From contig JAPLQT010000058.1 of assembly GCA_026399515.1 (NCBI GenBank), forward strand, positions 25,213 to 89,212: a DNA stretch of 64,000 bases. Direction: 5' to 3'. The translations under genes were made by a program, and so were the position numbers. The notes under the pieces were generated by a model that saw nothing but the letters and a program-made list of their open reading frames with translations, was not told where the DNA came from and did not search any database. Origin of the DNA: Pseudomonadota bacterium. GTDB taxonomy: Bacteria; Pseudomonadota; Gammaproteobacteria; Burkholderiales; Rhodocyclaceae. Positions within the stretch are counted from its first letter, which is position 1. Every line of letters starts with the position of its first letter. Shown one piece after another: positions 1-10,262 of the stretch.

Positions 1-1184
1 TCGATCAACTGAACGCCGAATTCCTGCGGAAGCTTTGTGATGACCGCTGCCCCGAATCTGCTACGCTTGACTTCAAGCGCGAACTGCCAGGTACTTCGGA
101 CCAAGGCAAGCAGGAATTGCTCAAGGATGTGTGTGCCTTTGCGAATGCTGACGGTGGCGATCTGGTCTACGGAATAGTAGAAAAGGCTGGCACAGCCAGT
201 GAGCTGTCGCCCATCGCCGAAGAGCTTCACGACGCTGCAAAGCGCAGATTGTCGCAAGTATTGGATGCGGGACTAGAGCCCCGGGTCCAAGGGATTCATA
301 TTCATCACGTCGAGGTGCCTGGTGGCTACGTGCTAATTGTACGAGTCCCGGCGTCATTCGACGGTCCGCACTGCTTTCGAGTCAATAACTCACGTAGATT
401 TGTAATGCGAAACGGAACCAGCACCACCGATCTGACTTACGACCAACTGCGCTCGGCATTTGATCGAACAGCAACACTTGCAGAAAAGGCAAGGCGTTTC
501 ATCGATCAGCGCCTTCAGTTGATCATTGAGCGCAAAACGCCGAAGCAGCTGATCGAAGGGCCAATCTGGGCCGTTCACTTGATACCAATAGTAGGCCTTG
601 CGGGTCGGCATTCAGTTGATTTGCAGGCGCTGCATTCCAAGGGCTTCACGCGATTTATTGAGGCCGATTGGGGAGGGGGAAGTCGCACATTCAACTTGGA
701 TGGTCTCACCATCCATACGGGTGGAGGGCCAAAGGACGAGCATTACGTCTATAACCACATCTTTAGGACGGGAGCTATGGAAGCTGCCATGCTCGGTGGT
801 GGGGTACGTGAGGGAGAGGATGGCGACAAGGATCGGGCAATTGTCTGGTCATTGAGCATGACGAAATTCTTTCGCAACGTCGTTGAAAAGTTAATTATTG
901 CAGCGAAAGAATGGGGATTTGCCGGACCTGCCGTCCTGAGCTTCGCAATTCTGAATGTCGCTGGATACGAACTCGCTATCGGCGAACGCTATCACCGCTT
1001 CAGCAAAGTAGTTGCCGATCGTCCGCATTTGATACTCCCCGAAGTCTGGATTGAGAGTCTTGACACCGCGAATCTCGACGACACGGTGCGACCGCTACTG
1101 GACATGTTATGGCAGGCATTTGACGCTGAGAGATGCCTTGATTTCGATCCGGCCACGGGAGCATATGCACCACGCCGCGGCTAA
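1..1184 (+). CDS. AlbA_2 (Schlafen-type) putative DNA-binding protein, 5' partial
   Basis: The frame is open from the first bases of the window (codons from position 3), so the N-terminus is missing; 393 residues are visible. The start resembles an AlbA_2 domain: L-D-F-K-R-E followed by L-K-D-V-C-A-F-A-N-A-D-G-G-D-L-V-Y-G-I, the usual FANxxGGxLxxGI core at about residues 40-60. The remaining 300 residues have no motif I recognise. AlbA_2 proteins are often ATP-binding regulators or parts of defence islands. The gene converges on a minus-strand restriction-like operon, with only 13 bp between the two stop codons, which supports a shared defence context. The domain call is good; the function is not known. 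Confidence 0.75.
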   Translation, partial: DQLNAEFLRKLCDDRCPESATLDFKRELPGTSDQGKQELLKDVCAFANADGGDLVYGIVEKAGTASELSPIAEELHDAAKRRLSQVLDAGLEPRVQGIHIHHVEVPGGYVLIVRVPASFDGPHCFRVNNSRRFVMRNGTSTTDLTYDQLRSAFDRTATLAEKARRFIDQRLQLIIERKTPKQLIEGPIWAVHLIPIVGLAGRHSVDLQALHSKGFTRFIEADWGGGSRTFNLDGLTIHTGGGPKDEHYVYNHIFRTGAMEAAMLGGGVREGEDGDKDRAIVWSLSMTKFFRNVVEKLIIAAKEWGFAGPAVLSFAILNVAGYELAIGERYHRFSKVVADRPHLILPEVWIESLDTANLDDTVRPLLDMLWQAFDAERCLDFDPATGAYAPRRG

Positions 1185-1197
1185 CCTCTGGCGGGTC

Positions 1198-1410
1198 CTA
1201 GATTGATTGACGCTTGACTGGCTCGGCGGGAATGGCCCGGGTTGCGGGTGGTAACGACGAATCTGTGGGCACGTTCATTCCGGCAGCGGCATAGTAGTAT
1301 TCGAAAATGAGCTTAACGGACTCAAGTTTGGCTTCTACCTGGCGCTTGGCGCCAAAGTAGCTTGGGCTGGTCTTGTCCATATATTCATCCCAGCGGCTAT
1401 AACACGGCAT
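1198..1410 (-). CDS. small hypothetical protein at the end of the restriction-like operon
   Basis: A 70-residue ORF beginning M-P-C-Y-S-R-W-D-E-Y. The start at 1410 lies 14 bp inside the 3' end of the methyltransferase gene, as expected for translational coupling; the frame could extend to 1443 but with more overlap. The N-terminal half is rich in aromatic and charged residues (E-Y-M-D-K-T, L-I-F-E-Y-Y-Y); the C-terminal tail is proline-rich. I recognise no family. Its tight linkage suggests it belongs to the same defence module. Confidence 0.5.
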   Translation of the reverse strand: MPCYSRWDEYMDKTSPSYFGAKRQVEAKLESVKLIFEYYYAAAGMNVPTDSSLPPATRAIPAEPVKRQSI

Positions 1411-4400
1411 CTTGTTCTCCCTCAGCATCGCCCGCCCGACCAAGCCTGTATTTAATGTCGTAGTTAATGATGAAATCTAACTCCAGTGGCGTAAACCCGT
1501 AATATCTTCCCAATAGCGTGTCAATTTCGTCAAGGATGTTCTTTGATAGTTTAGGAAAGAATTTCTGCATTTCTACGCTACCGGTTTTTTCGTATGAGAT
1601 CGTTCTGATATCACTATTTGTAGTTAGATCGTTCATCAGTGCTTTTTCTAACAACTTGATCTCGAATGGTTGCAAACCAGAGAGGTGAGGTATGTTGACC
1701 GGAAACTGTTCAATTAGATCCCTACCGCAATGGTAGGCATCAGAGAACACTATAAAGTAGAGGTAAAAGAGACTCGAATTTATTACACAACAAGCAGCCG
1801 AAGCATGGTCCTTGCTTGAAAACGAGAACACTTTGTAGTCCTCTGATCGCTTTTCCCCATCCCGCTCGCTTGAAAATCGAGGAACAAAAGTAAGGCCCTT
1901 GACAAAATATGACGCGATTCGATGTGCATATACATTGTGTCCTCCATCGATGAGCGTCGAGATGCCAAGATTACACGGCCCACTGACATCGATGATCTTG
2001 GCAAGTATCGCCTCTTCCATCTCAGTTCCAAATTTGGGAAACAAGGTTCCAGAGAGAAACCTATCAGGTACTCTTACATAGCTTGTGCAGGAAAACAGAT
2101 ACTCTCTTGCGGAACTTGACCACCTTCTGAATTCCGTTGAGAAGGCTTGAACAACATTCGATTCAGCACGGGCTGTCTTGGTCTTAGTCAGACAAATCGT
2201 AAGTCGCATCTCTACACCTTCGAAGAGCACCGAAGGATTTCTGTTCCCGGAATAGTGACTCAAATAGACAGCGTCAGAAGCTGCAAAAATAAAATTGCGA
2301 ACTGAGGTCATCCTGGCGGTAGAAACCACACTCATCGGAATAATTACTCCAAATCGTGATGATTTACCGAGAATCTTTAGCGCGACCTCACAAACCATTC
2401 CATACAAATTGCCAGAATTGACTGTCGTAAGCCCCTTTGGTTGATAGCAACTTCTTACCTTTACGGACTCAACGTATGGCGGGTTCCCAATAACAACATC
2501 GAAGCCTCCTCCATTCAGGATTCCATAGAACTCGATGAACCAATGGAACGGCTGATGAGTCTTGAGCCATTTATCGTACTCACCCTTCTTGCTGACTTTG
2601 ACGCCGTATTCCTTTGCTAGGTGCCGATTAAGCTCATCCTCAAGGATCCTAAGCTGCTTTTGAAGGCCAATCTTGTCCGATGCTGGAACAGCGCCATCGC
2701 CCTCGGTTTGTATCTGCCGAAACTTATCGAACACAGCCTGGAGATCAGCCGCTTTCCCGGCGATCTTTCCCATGGTGTCATCGAAGTCGAATTCGCTCGT
2801 GACCGCTCTCTTAACCTCATCGTAAGTAGCATAGCCGACGAGGGTATTGCCGGCACGGATGTTGAAGTCGATGTCGGGAAGCGGTTCAATGCCTAAATTG
2901 TCCTTGGATGTATCAGGCTCAACCTGAGCCGCGAGCTTGAGAAACAGCCGCAATTTACAAATCTCGACAGCCTCTTCCATGATGTCCACGGCGTAGAGGT
3001 TGTTGAGGATGATCGACTTCAGAACGAAGTAGCGTCGATTGGGATGGGCATCGACACGAGCCAGGACGTCCGTGAATTTCTTGTGGTAGTTGGGATGCGT
3101 CTTACTACCCTCAGCGCCCCACTCCTCCAGAAAGGCTTCCATCCGATCCAGGCAAGCTTCATATAGTGGCTCAAGGATATTTAGCGCGGCGAAGATGAAT
3201 GCGCCTGATCCACCGGTTGGATCGAGGACAGTGATCTTGGTGATGGATTGCCAGAACGCCATCAGAAGATCGGTTCCCTCGCATGTCTGGATCACATCCT
3301 GGGCAAATTGGCGGAAATCGAGATTGAGCGTGATTAAGTCGTTAACCTCATGAATCTCGCCCGCCGCAAGCTTCTTCTTTACATCTTCGTAACGCAGACG
3401 TCTGGCAACGGTCTCACGCCAGATCTCGGTGGGCAACCCGTAATCGCTGGGCGCTGGTTTGTTCCATCCTGCCCGGCGTTCGATGAGCTTCGGCTTGTCG
3501 GTGTCCAGTCCAACTGAGACATCCAAAGGAAGCTTTTTGTCCGCGCCGTGGCGCAGAGCCGGGAAAATGTATCGATCTGGGTTCTCTGCGAGCAAATCCC
3601 AAACAGTCGGACCGTTGGGGTTCTCAAAGGCAACCTTGCACTTGGTCTTCGCAGAATCGAACAGAAATGGCAGCACCGTATTCTTGCTGATGTATTCGGT
3701 GATGTCTTCCTTCGTGTAGTACGCCCCCATCTGCTTCTGGTTGATGTATTTCTCAAAGATGTAGCCCAGAACATCGGGGTTGATCTCGTCGTCGTTATGC
3801 AGCGGTCGCTCGTCGAGGTGCCACTGATACTGGTCAAAATAGTCAAAGACGCGTTCAAACGCCTTGTCCGGGATTTGAATGTCCTTGCCGTAGCGCTCGG
3901 GCTTCTCAAGTTCATGGACGTCGAACAGGCCACCGTTAAGGTAAGGAATGTTGCCAAGGAGTTTTTCGAGGTCCGGCGCGCGATCCTTGCGGCGCTTTCC
4001 AAAGCCCTCATGGAATAGACGCAGCAGAAAATAGCGATAAAAGCTATAGAACTTGTCCTTTCCCTGCACCGCTTTGCACCGCTCAAGGCGATGCCGGAGA
4101 TAGTCGCGGTCGCCGTCCAGAAAACCTTTGCGTTGAATGAAGTACACGAACATCAACCGATTGAGCATTACTGACGCATACCACTCTCGATCAGCTAACT
4201 CACCGATACCATCGATGAACTTGAGAAATGCTTTGCGGTGTATGTCAAAGTCGCGATAGAACGCCTTGGTGACGCGTTCGATGTCGAAAGCGGCGCGTGC
4301 ACGGCCGGCAACAGCTATCGTGGAGATGCCAGCTTCCTCTTCCTCCAGGGATACATAAAGGATTTGGAGCTTTTGGAGCAACGAGTCGCCGGGCTGGTCG

Positions 4401-4759
4401 CGATGATACTCATGAGTTCGCGCTGCAAGCGGCTTCCCCTGCTCGCGCCTGACCCATAACCAAGACTGGGCCGACCGGTCCTTGTTGACGAAGACGATCA
4501 GGTGCTCAAAACTGGACTCTGAAAGTTTACGGTCAAGCTTTAAGCGCGTTGCGTGATCATGAAGGGTGTCGGACGCCGACTCGCAGAGCCAGGCGGTGAA
4601 TCCGCGCTTACCGGCAATCGCTACCAGGTTGTAATCTGCGTCGCCAACCTTCAAGACTAGCTTTTGGCGACTCGGCTCCCAGCCAAGTTCCTCGACAAAC
4701 AACGTCGGGAGGTCACAAGTGCGAAGTAGCTGTCTGGCGCGTTCGAGTTCCATCGGCAT
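1397..4759 (-). CDS. Eco57I/DISARM-like class N6-adenine DNA methyltransferase (large RM protein)
   Basis: 1120 residues. It carries an adenine-specific methyltransferase core: SAM-binding motif I (L-D-P-T-G-G-S-G-A-F) near residue 512 and catalytic motif IV (G-N-P-P-Y) near residue 753. The long N-terminal part (about 500 residues) and the C-terminal region (about 340, likely target recognition) match the layout of large Eco57I, PglX or DrmMI-type proteins. Whether it also cuts DNA is not clear: I see no certain PD-(D/E)XK motif. It starts 3 bp after the stop of the SNF2 helicase gene, so the two are almost surely co-transcribed. Such a methylase beside a SNF2 helicase recalls the drmD-drmMI pair of class 1 DISARM, but drmA and drmB are not visible here. 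Confidence 0.85.
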   Translation of the reverse strand: MPMELERARQLLRTCDLPTLFVEELGWEPSRQKLVLKVGDADYNLVAIAGKRGFTAWLCESASDTLHDHATRLKLDRKLSESSFEHLIVFVNKDRSAQSWLWVRREQGKPLAARTHEYHRDQPGDSLLQKLQILYVSLEEEEAGISTIAVAGRARAAFDIERVTKAFYRDFDIHRKAFLKFIDGIGELADREWYASVMLNRLMFVYFIQRKGFLDGDRDYLRHRLERCKAVQGKDKFYSFYRYFLLRLFHEGFGKRRKDRAPDLEKLLGNIPYLNGGLFDVHELEKPERYGKDIQIPDKAFERVFDYFDQYQWHLDERPLHNDDEINPDVLGYIFEKYINQKQMGAYYTKEDITEYISKNTVLPFLFDSAKTKCKVAFENPNGPTVWDLLAENPDRYIFPALRHGADKKLPLDVSVGLDTDKPKLIERRAGWNKPAPSDYGLPTEIWRETVARRLRYEDVKKKLAAGEIHEVNDLITLNLDFRQFAQDVIQTCEGTDLLMAFWQSITKITVLDPTGGSGAFIFAALNILEPLYEACLDRMEAFLEEWGAEGSKTHPNYHKKFTDVLARVDAHPNRRYFVLKSIILNNLYAVDIMEEAVEICKLRLFLKLAAQVEPDTSKDNLGIEPLPDIDFNIRAGNTLVGYATYDEVKRAVTSEFDFDDTMGKIAGKAADLQAVFDKFRQIQTEGDGAVPASDKIGLQKQLRILEDELNRHLAKEYGVKVSKKGEYDKWLKTHQPFHWFIEFYGILNGGGFDVVIGNPPYVESVKVRSCYQPKGLTTVNSGNLYGMVCEVALKILGKSSRFGVIIPMSVVSTARMTSVRNFIFAASDAVYLSHYSGNRNPSVLFEGVEMRLTICLTKTKTARAESNVVQAFSTEFRRWSSSAREYLFSCTSYVRVPDRFLSGTLFPKFGTEMEEAILAKIIDVSGPCNLGISTLIDGGHNVYAHRIASYFVKGLTFVPRFSSERDGEKRSEDYKVFSFSSKDHASAACCVINSSLFYLYFIVFSDAYHCGRDLIEQFPVNIPHLSGLQPFEIKLLEKALMNDLTTNSDIRTISYEKTGSVEMQKFFPKLSKNILDEIDTLLGRYYGFTPLELDFIINYDIKYRLGRAGDAEGEQDAVL

Positions 4760-4762
4760 TGG

Positions 4763-7700
4763 TTATTCTTTCCGAATACCAAGTGAGCAAATGATCTTTG
4801 GTTCTCGCGACTCCGTATCGTCCTGAGGCACGCATAGACGATCTTCCTCGTGGAGCGACACAACAAGCGCCACGAGCGCCTCGTTCTCAATGCCAGACTT
4901 CAATTCGCGGTTGAGCAGGTCTCGGGCAGCCTCAGTGAGCGGCGACTCGTATATGGCATCAATGGCTTGGTGGAGAGCTTTGATGTCAAAGAGACTATCT
5001 TTGACCTGCGCGGCGTAGTCCTTGAGCCGTTCGTACGCCCGGCGCCTTGCGCTTGCTGGCTTGCCAAGCTGTCCTTCCGTGGAGGCATGCTCTTTGTGGA
5101 TGCTCTCTACCGCATCCTGGACCAGGTTGTGATGGGTGACCAAGCGCTCAGCAACCGGCGTCGAAGGTTCACAAGCTGCGGCCCTTAGGATTTCGTGCTG
5201 GCTCTCGGTCACCGTGCTGCCATCCTCGCTGACCCATGCCAACGCATCGTTTCCGTCACCGGTGCGGACGTAGACCATGACGCCGGATGCTGGGCTGGCT
5301 CCGGAGACACCGATCTTTCTTGGGGGGACTTCTGAGAGGCTCTTCGTCGAAAAAACGACGTTCGCCATGTCGGGGATGGTCTTCTTGAGGGATGGATTCA
5401 CATCGCAAGCGTTCTTCCAAATCTGGTACGCAAGGGATGCAAGGTCGACCTCATCGTCCCCTGGATCATCGAGGATGCCGGAACGCTCTGTAAACAGGTC
5501 CCTCACGAGATCGTCGTGTTTTTCGTCCTCAAAGAAGGTCTCATCCGTGCCAACCACCTCGGCGTTCTCGTGGAGGCGCTGCCTAACGCGAGCGCGAAGC
5601 CTGATGACGCGCTCAACACCTTCGGCGGGCAGGAATGAGTAGCACTGAATTTCCTCAGCCTGCTGGCCGATACGGTCAACCCGGCCGGCGCGCTGGATCA
5701 GGCGTATGATGGCCCACGGCAGATCGTAGTTCACGACTATGGCGGCATCCTGGAGGTTCTGGCCTTCGCTAAGAACGTCGGTTGCAACTAATACTCTGAG
5801 TTCGTCGGCCACCGCCACCTTGTCCCTTGCCTTGTTGGATTCCGGGCTAAAGCGCCGCGCAAACGCTGACGGGTCCTCGGTGTCGCCAGTCACAGCAGAA
5901 AACTTCTTGAGGCCGCGAGCACGCAACTGCTCACTCAGGTAACTCACGGTGTCGGCGAATTGGGAGAAGACTAGGACCTTTTCGCCAGGATGTTTCTTGC
6001 TGAGCAGCTTGTACAGTTCAGCCAGCTTCTCATCCGTGGCTGGATTCCAGTCGCGGGCCAACTCAAGCACCGAGAATAGTCGAACGGCATCCTGACGCAG
6101 ATGAGTATTTAGGTCGTCCATGAAATGGTTGGGCCGCAGCCATTCAAAGTTCGCGCCATGCTCGGCCTTGAGCAACTCATAGCCGGCAGCGCCCGCATTG
6201 GCGAAGTCTGCAAGAGACTTAGCCGTGATCTCGGTGGGAACCGTCGCCTGCGGCTCTTCTGCCCCAAAGAGTTCGCTGTCGCTGTCCTGGTCGTCGGTGC
6301 GGGTGTCGAACAAAGACGAGTCCTGAGTTCCAACCGGGACCGGCAGCCCGTTATCAAGAGCGTGGAGAAAGATGTAATTGCGAAGGATATGACGCCGAAG
6401 CGACAACATAAACGAATGACCGCTGCTTTCGAGCCGCTTGAACAGGTTGGTGCGGCAGAAGCCAATTAGCCGTTTGCCTGCGCGGGACAGGTTTTTCATC
6501 ACCTCCGCTTCGTCTGATGTCGGTGGTTCATCCAGCGTGGGCTTGAGGTAGTTGGCCAGGCCGTAACGGGGCAAATGCAGCAGGCGAACGGTGTCTACGA
6601 CGGTGTCCGAATACAGCTTCGCATATTGGTCGTCTGGATGTTTATCCCTGATACGGAAGTGCAACGCCTTTGGAACACGCTTGGGAAAGTGGAAGCGGGT
6701 GTTGCCTTCCAATACAAGGAAACGGCGCTCAGACTTTACCTTTGGACGCGAGCACGAGGGGCATGCCTCCTGGGTGGCTTGGACGATGGTCTGGCAAGAC
6801 GGACATTCTGTATAGGCATAGTTTCGTTCAACGAAGCTGCGCGTGCGGCGGACCATGAACAGCCGCATCATCTCCCGCCAGTCGTCTGGGTGCTCGCTCT
6901 TTTCGAAAGCAGAGAGGCAATTTAGCGCGCACTGGTGCCTGCGAGTGAATTCTTCCGGTCTGCCATCGCATTCTCGGCGCAGATACTCCTCAGGCCGAAT
7001 GCCAACCACGTCCTCAGGATCAAGGAAGAGGCGAAGTTGGTTGGCCAGATCGAGGTAGGCTTTGTTATATGGCGTCGCAGAGAGCAGGATGCACTTGCTG
7101 GCATTTCGTGCGAGGTAGTCGCGCACCACAGCCCAACGTCTTCCCTCCCGGTTGCGTAGATTGTGGCTCTCATCAATGATGACGACGCGATAACGGCGAA
7201 GGTCCGGCAGGGAATTTTGGACTTGGGTGATCGAGACAACCTTAGCGAGTAGGCGATAGCGGTCAGCGTAGTCTTGCCACATCTTGACCAGATTCTTGGG
7301 ACATAGAATAAGGGTCTCCAGAGACCGTGGCGGGTCCTGGAACATCCTGGCCAGCGCAGTCGCCATGAGTGTTTTCCCAAGGCCGACGACATCGCCAAGG
7401 ATCACACCGCCACGCTTCTCCAGATGCCTTGCAGCGATGCGGACAGCGGCAGCCTGAAACTCAAGGAGCACGCCACGCATATCCGTCGGGATGTTGAATT
7501 CCGAGAGGCCGGCCCGTGCTTCCTCCGCCAGGTGGTATGCAATCTTGACGTAGATTTGGTAGGGAGGTGGATATTCGGACCGCGCCCAGCTCTCGTCGAT
7601 GACCTGGATCAGTTCCTGGGTGATTTCGATGCACCACTTGTCAGCCCAGCGGGCGTTAAACCAGCTTTCCAACTTCTTGGTGGCGTCGTGATCCAGCACA

Positions 7701-7807
7701 TCCACATTGAGCTCGCCTTGGTTGTTGACGCGCGCTGAAAAGTACCCAGTTTTATGAGGTAGTGCGCGTTCAAAATTACCCAGGGTGATTAACCTTCCCT
7801 GCTCCAA
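4763..7807 (-). CDS. SNF2-family helicase part of a PLD-SNF2 helicase gene, 5' end cut by IS21
   Basis: SF2/SNF2 helicase with Walker A (G-L-G-K-T), a D-E-S-H Walker B box, a central pair of C-x2-C knuckles (C-P-S-C, then C-P-S-C), and a C-terminal helicase domain ending in G-R-V-D-R-I-G-Q-Q. Codons upstream of 7713 belong to the IS21 element, and the open frame to 7807 begins with TTG inside the IS. Removing the IS and one target copy joins this frame exactly to the PLD ORF at 10352-10868, giving one 1155-codon protein (3468 nt with stop, divisible by 3). The native gene was therefore PLD nuclease plus SNF2 helicase. The remaining piece may be silent, or may be made from an IS-borne start without its nuclease domain. 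The methyltransferase follows directly. Confidence 0.85.
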   Translation of the reverse strand: MEQGRLITLGNFERALPHKTGYFSARVNNQGELNVDVLDHDATKKLESWFNARWADKWCIEITQELIQVIDESWARSEYPPPYQIYVKIAYHLAEEARAGLSEFNIPTDMRGVLLEFQAAAVRIAARHLEKRGGVILGDVVGLGKTLMATALARMFQDPPRSLETLILCPKNLVKMWQDYADRYRLLAKVVSITQVQNSLPDLRRYRVVIIDESHNLRNREGRRWAVVRDYLARNASKCILLSATPYNKAYLDLANQLRLFLDPEDVVGIRPEEYLRRECDGRPEEFTRRHQCALNCLSAFEKSEHPDDWREMMRLFMVRRTRSFVERNYAYTECPSCQTIVQATQEACPSCSRPKVKSERRFLVLEGNTRFHFPKRVPKALHFRIRDKHPDDQYAKLYSDTVVDTVRLLHLPRYGLANYLKPTLDEPPTSDEAEVMKNLSRAGKRLIGFCRTNLFKRLESSGHSFMLSLRRHILRNYIFLHALDNGLPVPVGTQDSSLFDTRTDDQDSDSELFGAEEPQATVPTEITAKSLADFANAGAAGYELLKAEHGANFEWLRPNHFMDDLNTHLRQDAVRLFSVLELARDWNPATDEKLAELYKLLSKKHPGEKVLVFSQFADTVSYLSEQLRARGLKKFSAVTGDTEDPSAFARRFSPESNKARDKVAVADELRVLVATDVLSEGQNLQDAAIVVNYDLPWAIIRLIQRAGRVDRIGQQAEEIQCYSFLPAEGVERVIRLRARVRQRLHENAEVVGTDETFFEDEKHDDLVRDLFTERSGILDDPGDDEVDLASLAYQIWKNACDVNPSLKKTIPDMANVVFSTKSLSEVPPRKIGVSGASPASGVMVYVRTGDGNDALAWVSEDGSTVTESQHEILRAAACEPSTPVAERLVTHHNLVQDAVESIHKEHASTEGQLGKPASARRRAYERLKDYAAQVKDSLFDIKALHQAIDAIYESPLTEAARDLLNRELKSGIENEALVALVVSLHEEDRLCVPQDDTESREPKIICSLGIRKE
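7714..7722. repeat. target site duplication of IS21, left copy
   Basis: CGCCTTGGT directly before the left IS end; the same nine bases follow the right end at 10352-10360. It lies inside the helicase gene at the Tyr-Gln-Gly codons. Confidence 0.85.
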
Positions 7808-7838
7808 TGTTGAGCAGGGTTAAAAGGAGATGATCACC

Positions 7839-9335
7839 ATGAACCAACTGGGAAGAGTTCGACGTTTGTATTACCGAGATGGCCTGTCGTTATCGGAGAT
7901 AGAGAGACGCACTGGCCTGACGCGCAAGACCGTGAGGACATGGCTGAAGACGGCGGAGGGTACGGAGCCGAAGTATCAACGACGCCCGGCTGAAGATACC
8001 AAGATAGCGCCGTTCGCGGCGCAGCTGACCAAAGCCCTGGAAATTGATGCCCGTCGCCCAAAGCGTGACCGGCGCACCGCCCTCAAACTGTTTCGGGAAA
8101 TTCAGAGCGCCGGGTTTGAAGGTGACTACAGCCGCGTCACGGAATTTGTGCGGCACTGGCGTGAGAACGGCGGCCAGGCGCTGGTCAAAGCCTATGTCCC
8201 ACTGAAGTTTGAACTGGGCGAAGCCTTCCAGTTCGACTGGAGCGAAGAACGCCTGGTGATCGGTGGCGTCTGGCGCAAGATACTGGCGTCTCACCTGAAA
8301 CTGTGTGCCAGCCGAGCTTTCGTGGTTCAGGCGTACCCGACACAAAGCCATGAGATGCTGTTTGACGCCCATACGCGATCCTTCATCGCCCTGGGAGGCA
8401 TCCCGCGCCGCGGCATCTACGACAACATGAAGACCGCCGTCGACAAGGTCAAGAAGGGCAAGGCAAGGATCGTCAACACTCGCTTTGCCGCGATGGCCTC
8501 GCACTACCTATTCGATCCGGACTTCTGCAACGTTGCCAGTGGCTGGGAGAAAGGTGTCGTCGAGAAGAACGTCCAGGACAGCCGGCGACGCATCTGGCAG
8601 GAAGCTGCCAATGAACGTTTCGGCTCCTTCACCGAACTCAACCTCTGGCTACTGGCCAGATGTCGCACCCTATGGCATGAACTGCGCCATACCGAATACG
8701 GCGATCTCACCATTGCCGAAATGCTTGAACACGAACAACCCAGCCTGATGCCCATGGTCACGCCCTTCGACGGCTATGTCGAAACGCTGGGCAAGGTGTA
8801 CAGCACTTGCCTGGTCATTGAGGATCGGAACCGCTATTCGGTGCCGTGCGAACTGGTGGGACAGATGGTCAGCATCAGGATCTACCCGGAACGCCTCGAC
8901 TTCGTTGCTCACGACGCCGTGGTGGCGAGCCATACACGCAGTTTCGAGCGAAACCAGGTGCGCTACGACTGGCAGCACTACATTCCATTGATCGAAAGGA
9001 AGCCCGGCGCGCTTCGCAACGGGGCACCGTTTGCCGACATGCCGGAGCCGTTGCAGCGTCTGCGTCGTCTGTTACTCAAGCGCGAAGGTGGGGATCGGAT
9101 CATGGCCAAGGTCCTGGCCGCCGTTCCCAAGTCCGGCCTGGAGTCTGTACTGGTCGCGGTGGAACTGGTCCTCGAATCGGGCAATCCGAGTGCCGAGCAC
9201 ATCGAGAATGTGCTCAACCGGCTCAAGGCAGCGTTACCACCAGAATCTGTCGATACCTGCCTGGAGCTCGTCGAAGCGCCGGTTGCCGATACCGGTCGGT
9301 ATGACCGTCTGCGCGAGGAGATGAGCCATGCGTGA
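7839..9335 (+). CDS. istA: IS21-family transposase IstA
   Basis: 498 residues from the ATG at 7839, which has AAGGAG eight bases upstream; an in-frame ATG at 7830 is too close to that site. An N-terminal helix-turn-helix ([18 protein letters not shown]) is followed by an rve/DDE integrase core ([16 protein letters not shown]; later V-V-E-K-N-V-Q). It overlaps istB by 8 bp. It catalyses cut-and-join transposition of the element together with IstB. Length and order fit the family, and the gene looks intact. Confidence 0.93.
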   Translation: MNQLGRVRRLYYRDGLSLSEIERRTGLTRKTVRTWLKTAEGTEPKYQRRPAEDTKIAPFAAQLTKALEIDARRPKRDRRTALKLFREIQSAGFEGDYSRVTEFVRHWRENGGQALVKAYVPLKFELGEAFQFDWSEERLVIGGVWRKILASHLKLCASRAFVVQAYPTQSHEMLFDAHTRSFIALGGIPRRGIYDNMKTAVDKVKKGKARIVNTRFAAMASHYLFDPDFCNVASGWEKGVVEKNVQDSRRRIWQEAANERFGSFTELNLWLLARCRTLWHELRHTEYGDLTIAEMLEHEQPSLMPMVTPFDGYVETLGKVYSTCLVIEDRNRYSVPCELVGQMVSIRIYPERLDFVAHDAVVASHTRSFERNQVRYDWQHYIPLIERKPGALRNGAPFADMPEPLQRLRRLLLKREGGDRIMAKVLAAVPKSGLESVLVAVELVLESGNPSAEHIENVLNRLKAALPPESVDTCLELVEAPVADTGRYDRLREEMSHA

Positions 9336-10131
9336 TGTCGCCACAGAACTCAAGGGCCTGCGCTTGTATGGAATGGTTGGCGCCTGGGATGAGATCGCCG
9401 CACGGGGAAATTCGGCAGAGCTTCAGTCCGCCCGCTGGCTGATCGAGCACCTGCTCGACACCGAACAGACCGACCGGGCGATGCGCTCGATCAGCTACCA
9501 ACTACATTCCGCCAAGTTCCCGGTGCATCGTGACCTTGCGGGATTCGAATTCGAGCATTCGAAAGTCGACAAGGGCCTGATCGAAGAACTATCCGATCTA
9601 TCCTTTACCGAAGCGGCTCACAACGTAGTGTTCATCGGCGGCACAGGTACCGGCAAGACGCACCTGGCCACGGCGCTGGGCGTATCCGGTATTGGCCAAC
9701 ACAGCAAACGGGTGCGCTTCTACTCGACGGTCGATCTGGTGAATCTCCTGGAGCAGGAGAAGGCGGCCGGCAAAGCGGGGAGGCTGGCATTTGCGCTGAT
9801 GCGCATGGACTTGGTGATTCTCGACGAACTCGGCTATCTGCCGTTCAGCCAGGCCGGTGGGGCGTTGCTGTTCCACCTGCTGTCGAAGCTCTACGAGCAT
9901 ACCAGTGTGATGATTACGACCAACCTGACCTTCAGTGAATGGGGCACCGTGTTTGGCGACGCAAAGATGACGACCGCCCTGCTCGATCGCTTGACCCATC
10001 ACTGTCACATCGTTGAGACGGGCAACGAGTCGTACAGGTTTCGTCACAGCAGCGCCACAGCCAAATCGCGCATCAAGGCCCGGGAGCAGAGCAAACGCGG
10101 CAAGTCATCTGGGAAGGCCGAATCCATATGA
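9328..10131 (+). CDS. istB: IS21-family helper ATPase IstB
   Basis: 267 residues, of the DnaC-like AAA+ family. Walker A is [14 protein letters not shown] near residue 108; Walker B is [10 protein letters not shown]. IstB binds target DNA and stimulates IstA. The start overlaps the end of istA, so the two are translationally coupled. It is followed by about 200 bp of non-coding IS sequence up to the right terminal repeats. Confidence 0.93.
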   Translation: MRDVATELKGLRLYGMVGAWDEIAARGNSAELQSARWLIEHLLDTEQTDRAMRSISYQLHSAKFPVHRDLAGFEFEHSKVDKGLIEELSDLSFTEAAHNVVFIGGTGTGKTHLATALGVSGIGQHSKRVRFYSTVDLVNLLEQEKAAGKAGRLAFALMRMDLVILDELGYLPFSQAGGALLFHLLSKLYEHTSVMITTNLTFSEWGTVFGDAKMTTALLDRLTHHCHIVETGNESYRFRHSSATAKSRIKAREQSKRGKSSGKAESI

Positions 10132-10262
10132 TCGATCGCCGCGCGGGGAAATCCGCTTCGGGCTACGCCCTGCGCGGCTTCCCCCGCGCAATCTAAACAG
10201 TCTTGATGGAGATACGACAGAACAGTCGCAAAGGAGGAGTCAGAAACTAAAATACGCTACAC

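Noticed and set aside
3379-4086. 235-codon frame inside the methyltransferase gene
   Set aside because: Same strand, other frame; Thr/Ser/Arg-rich shadow.
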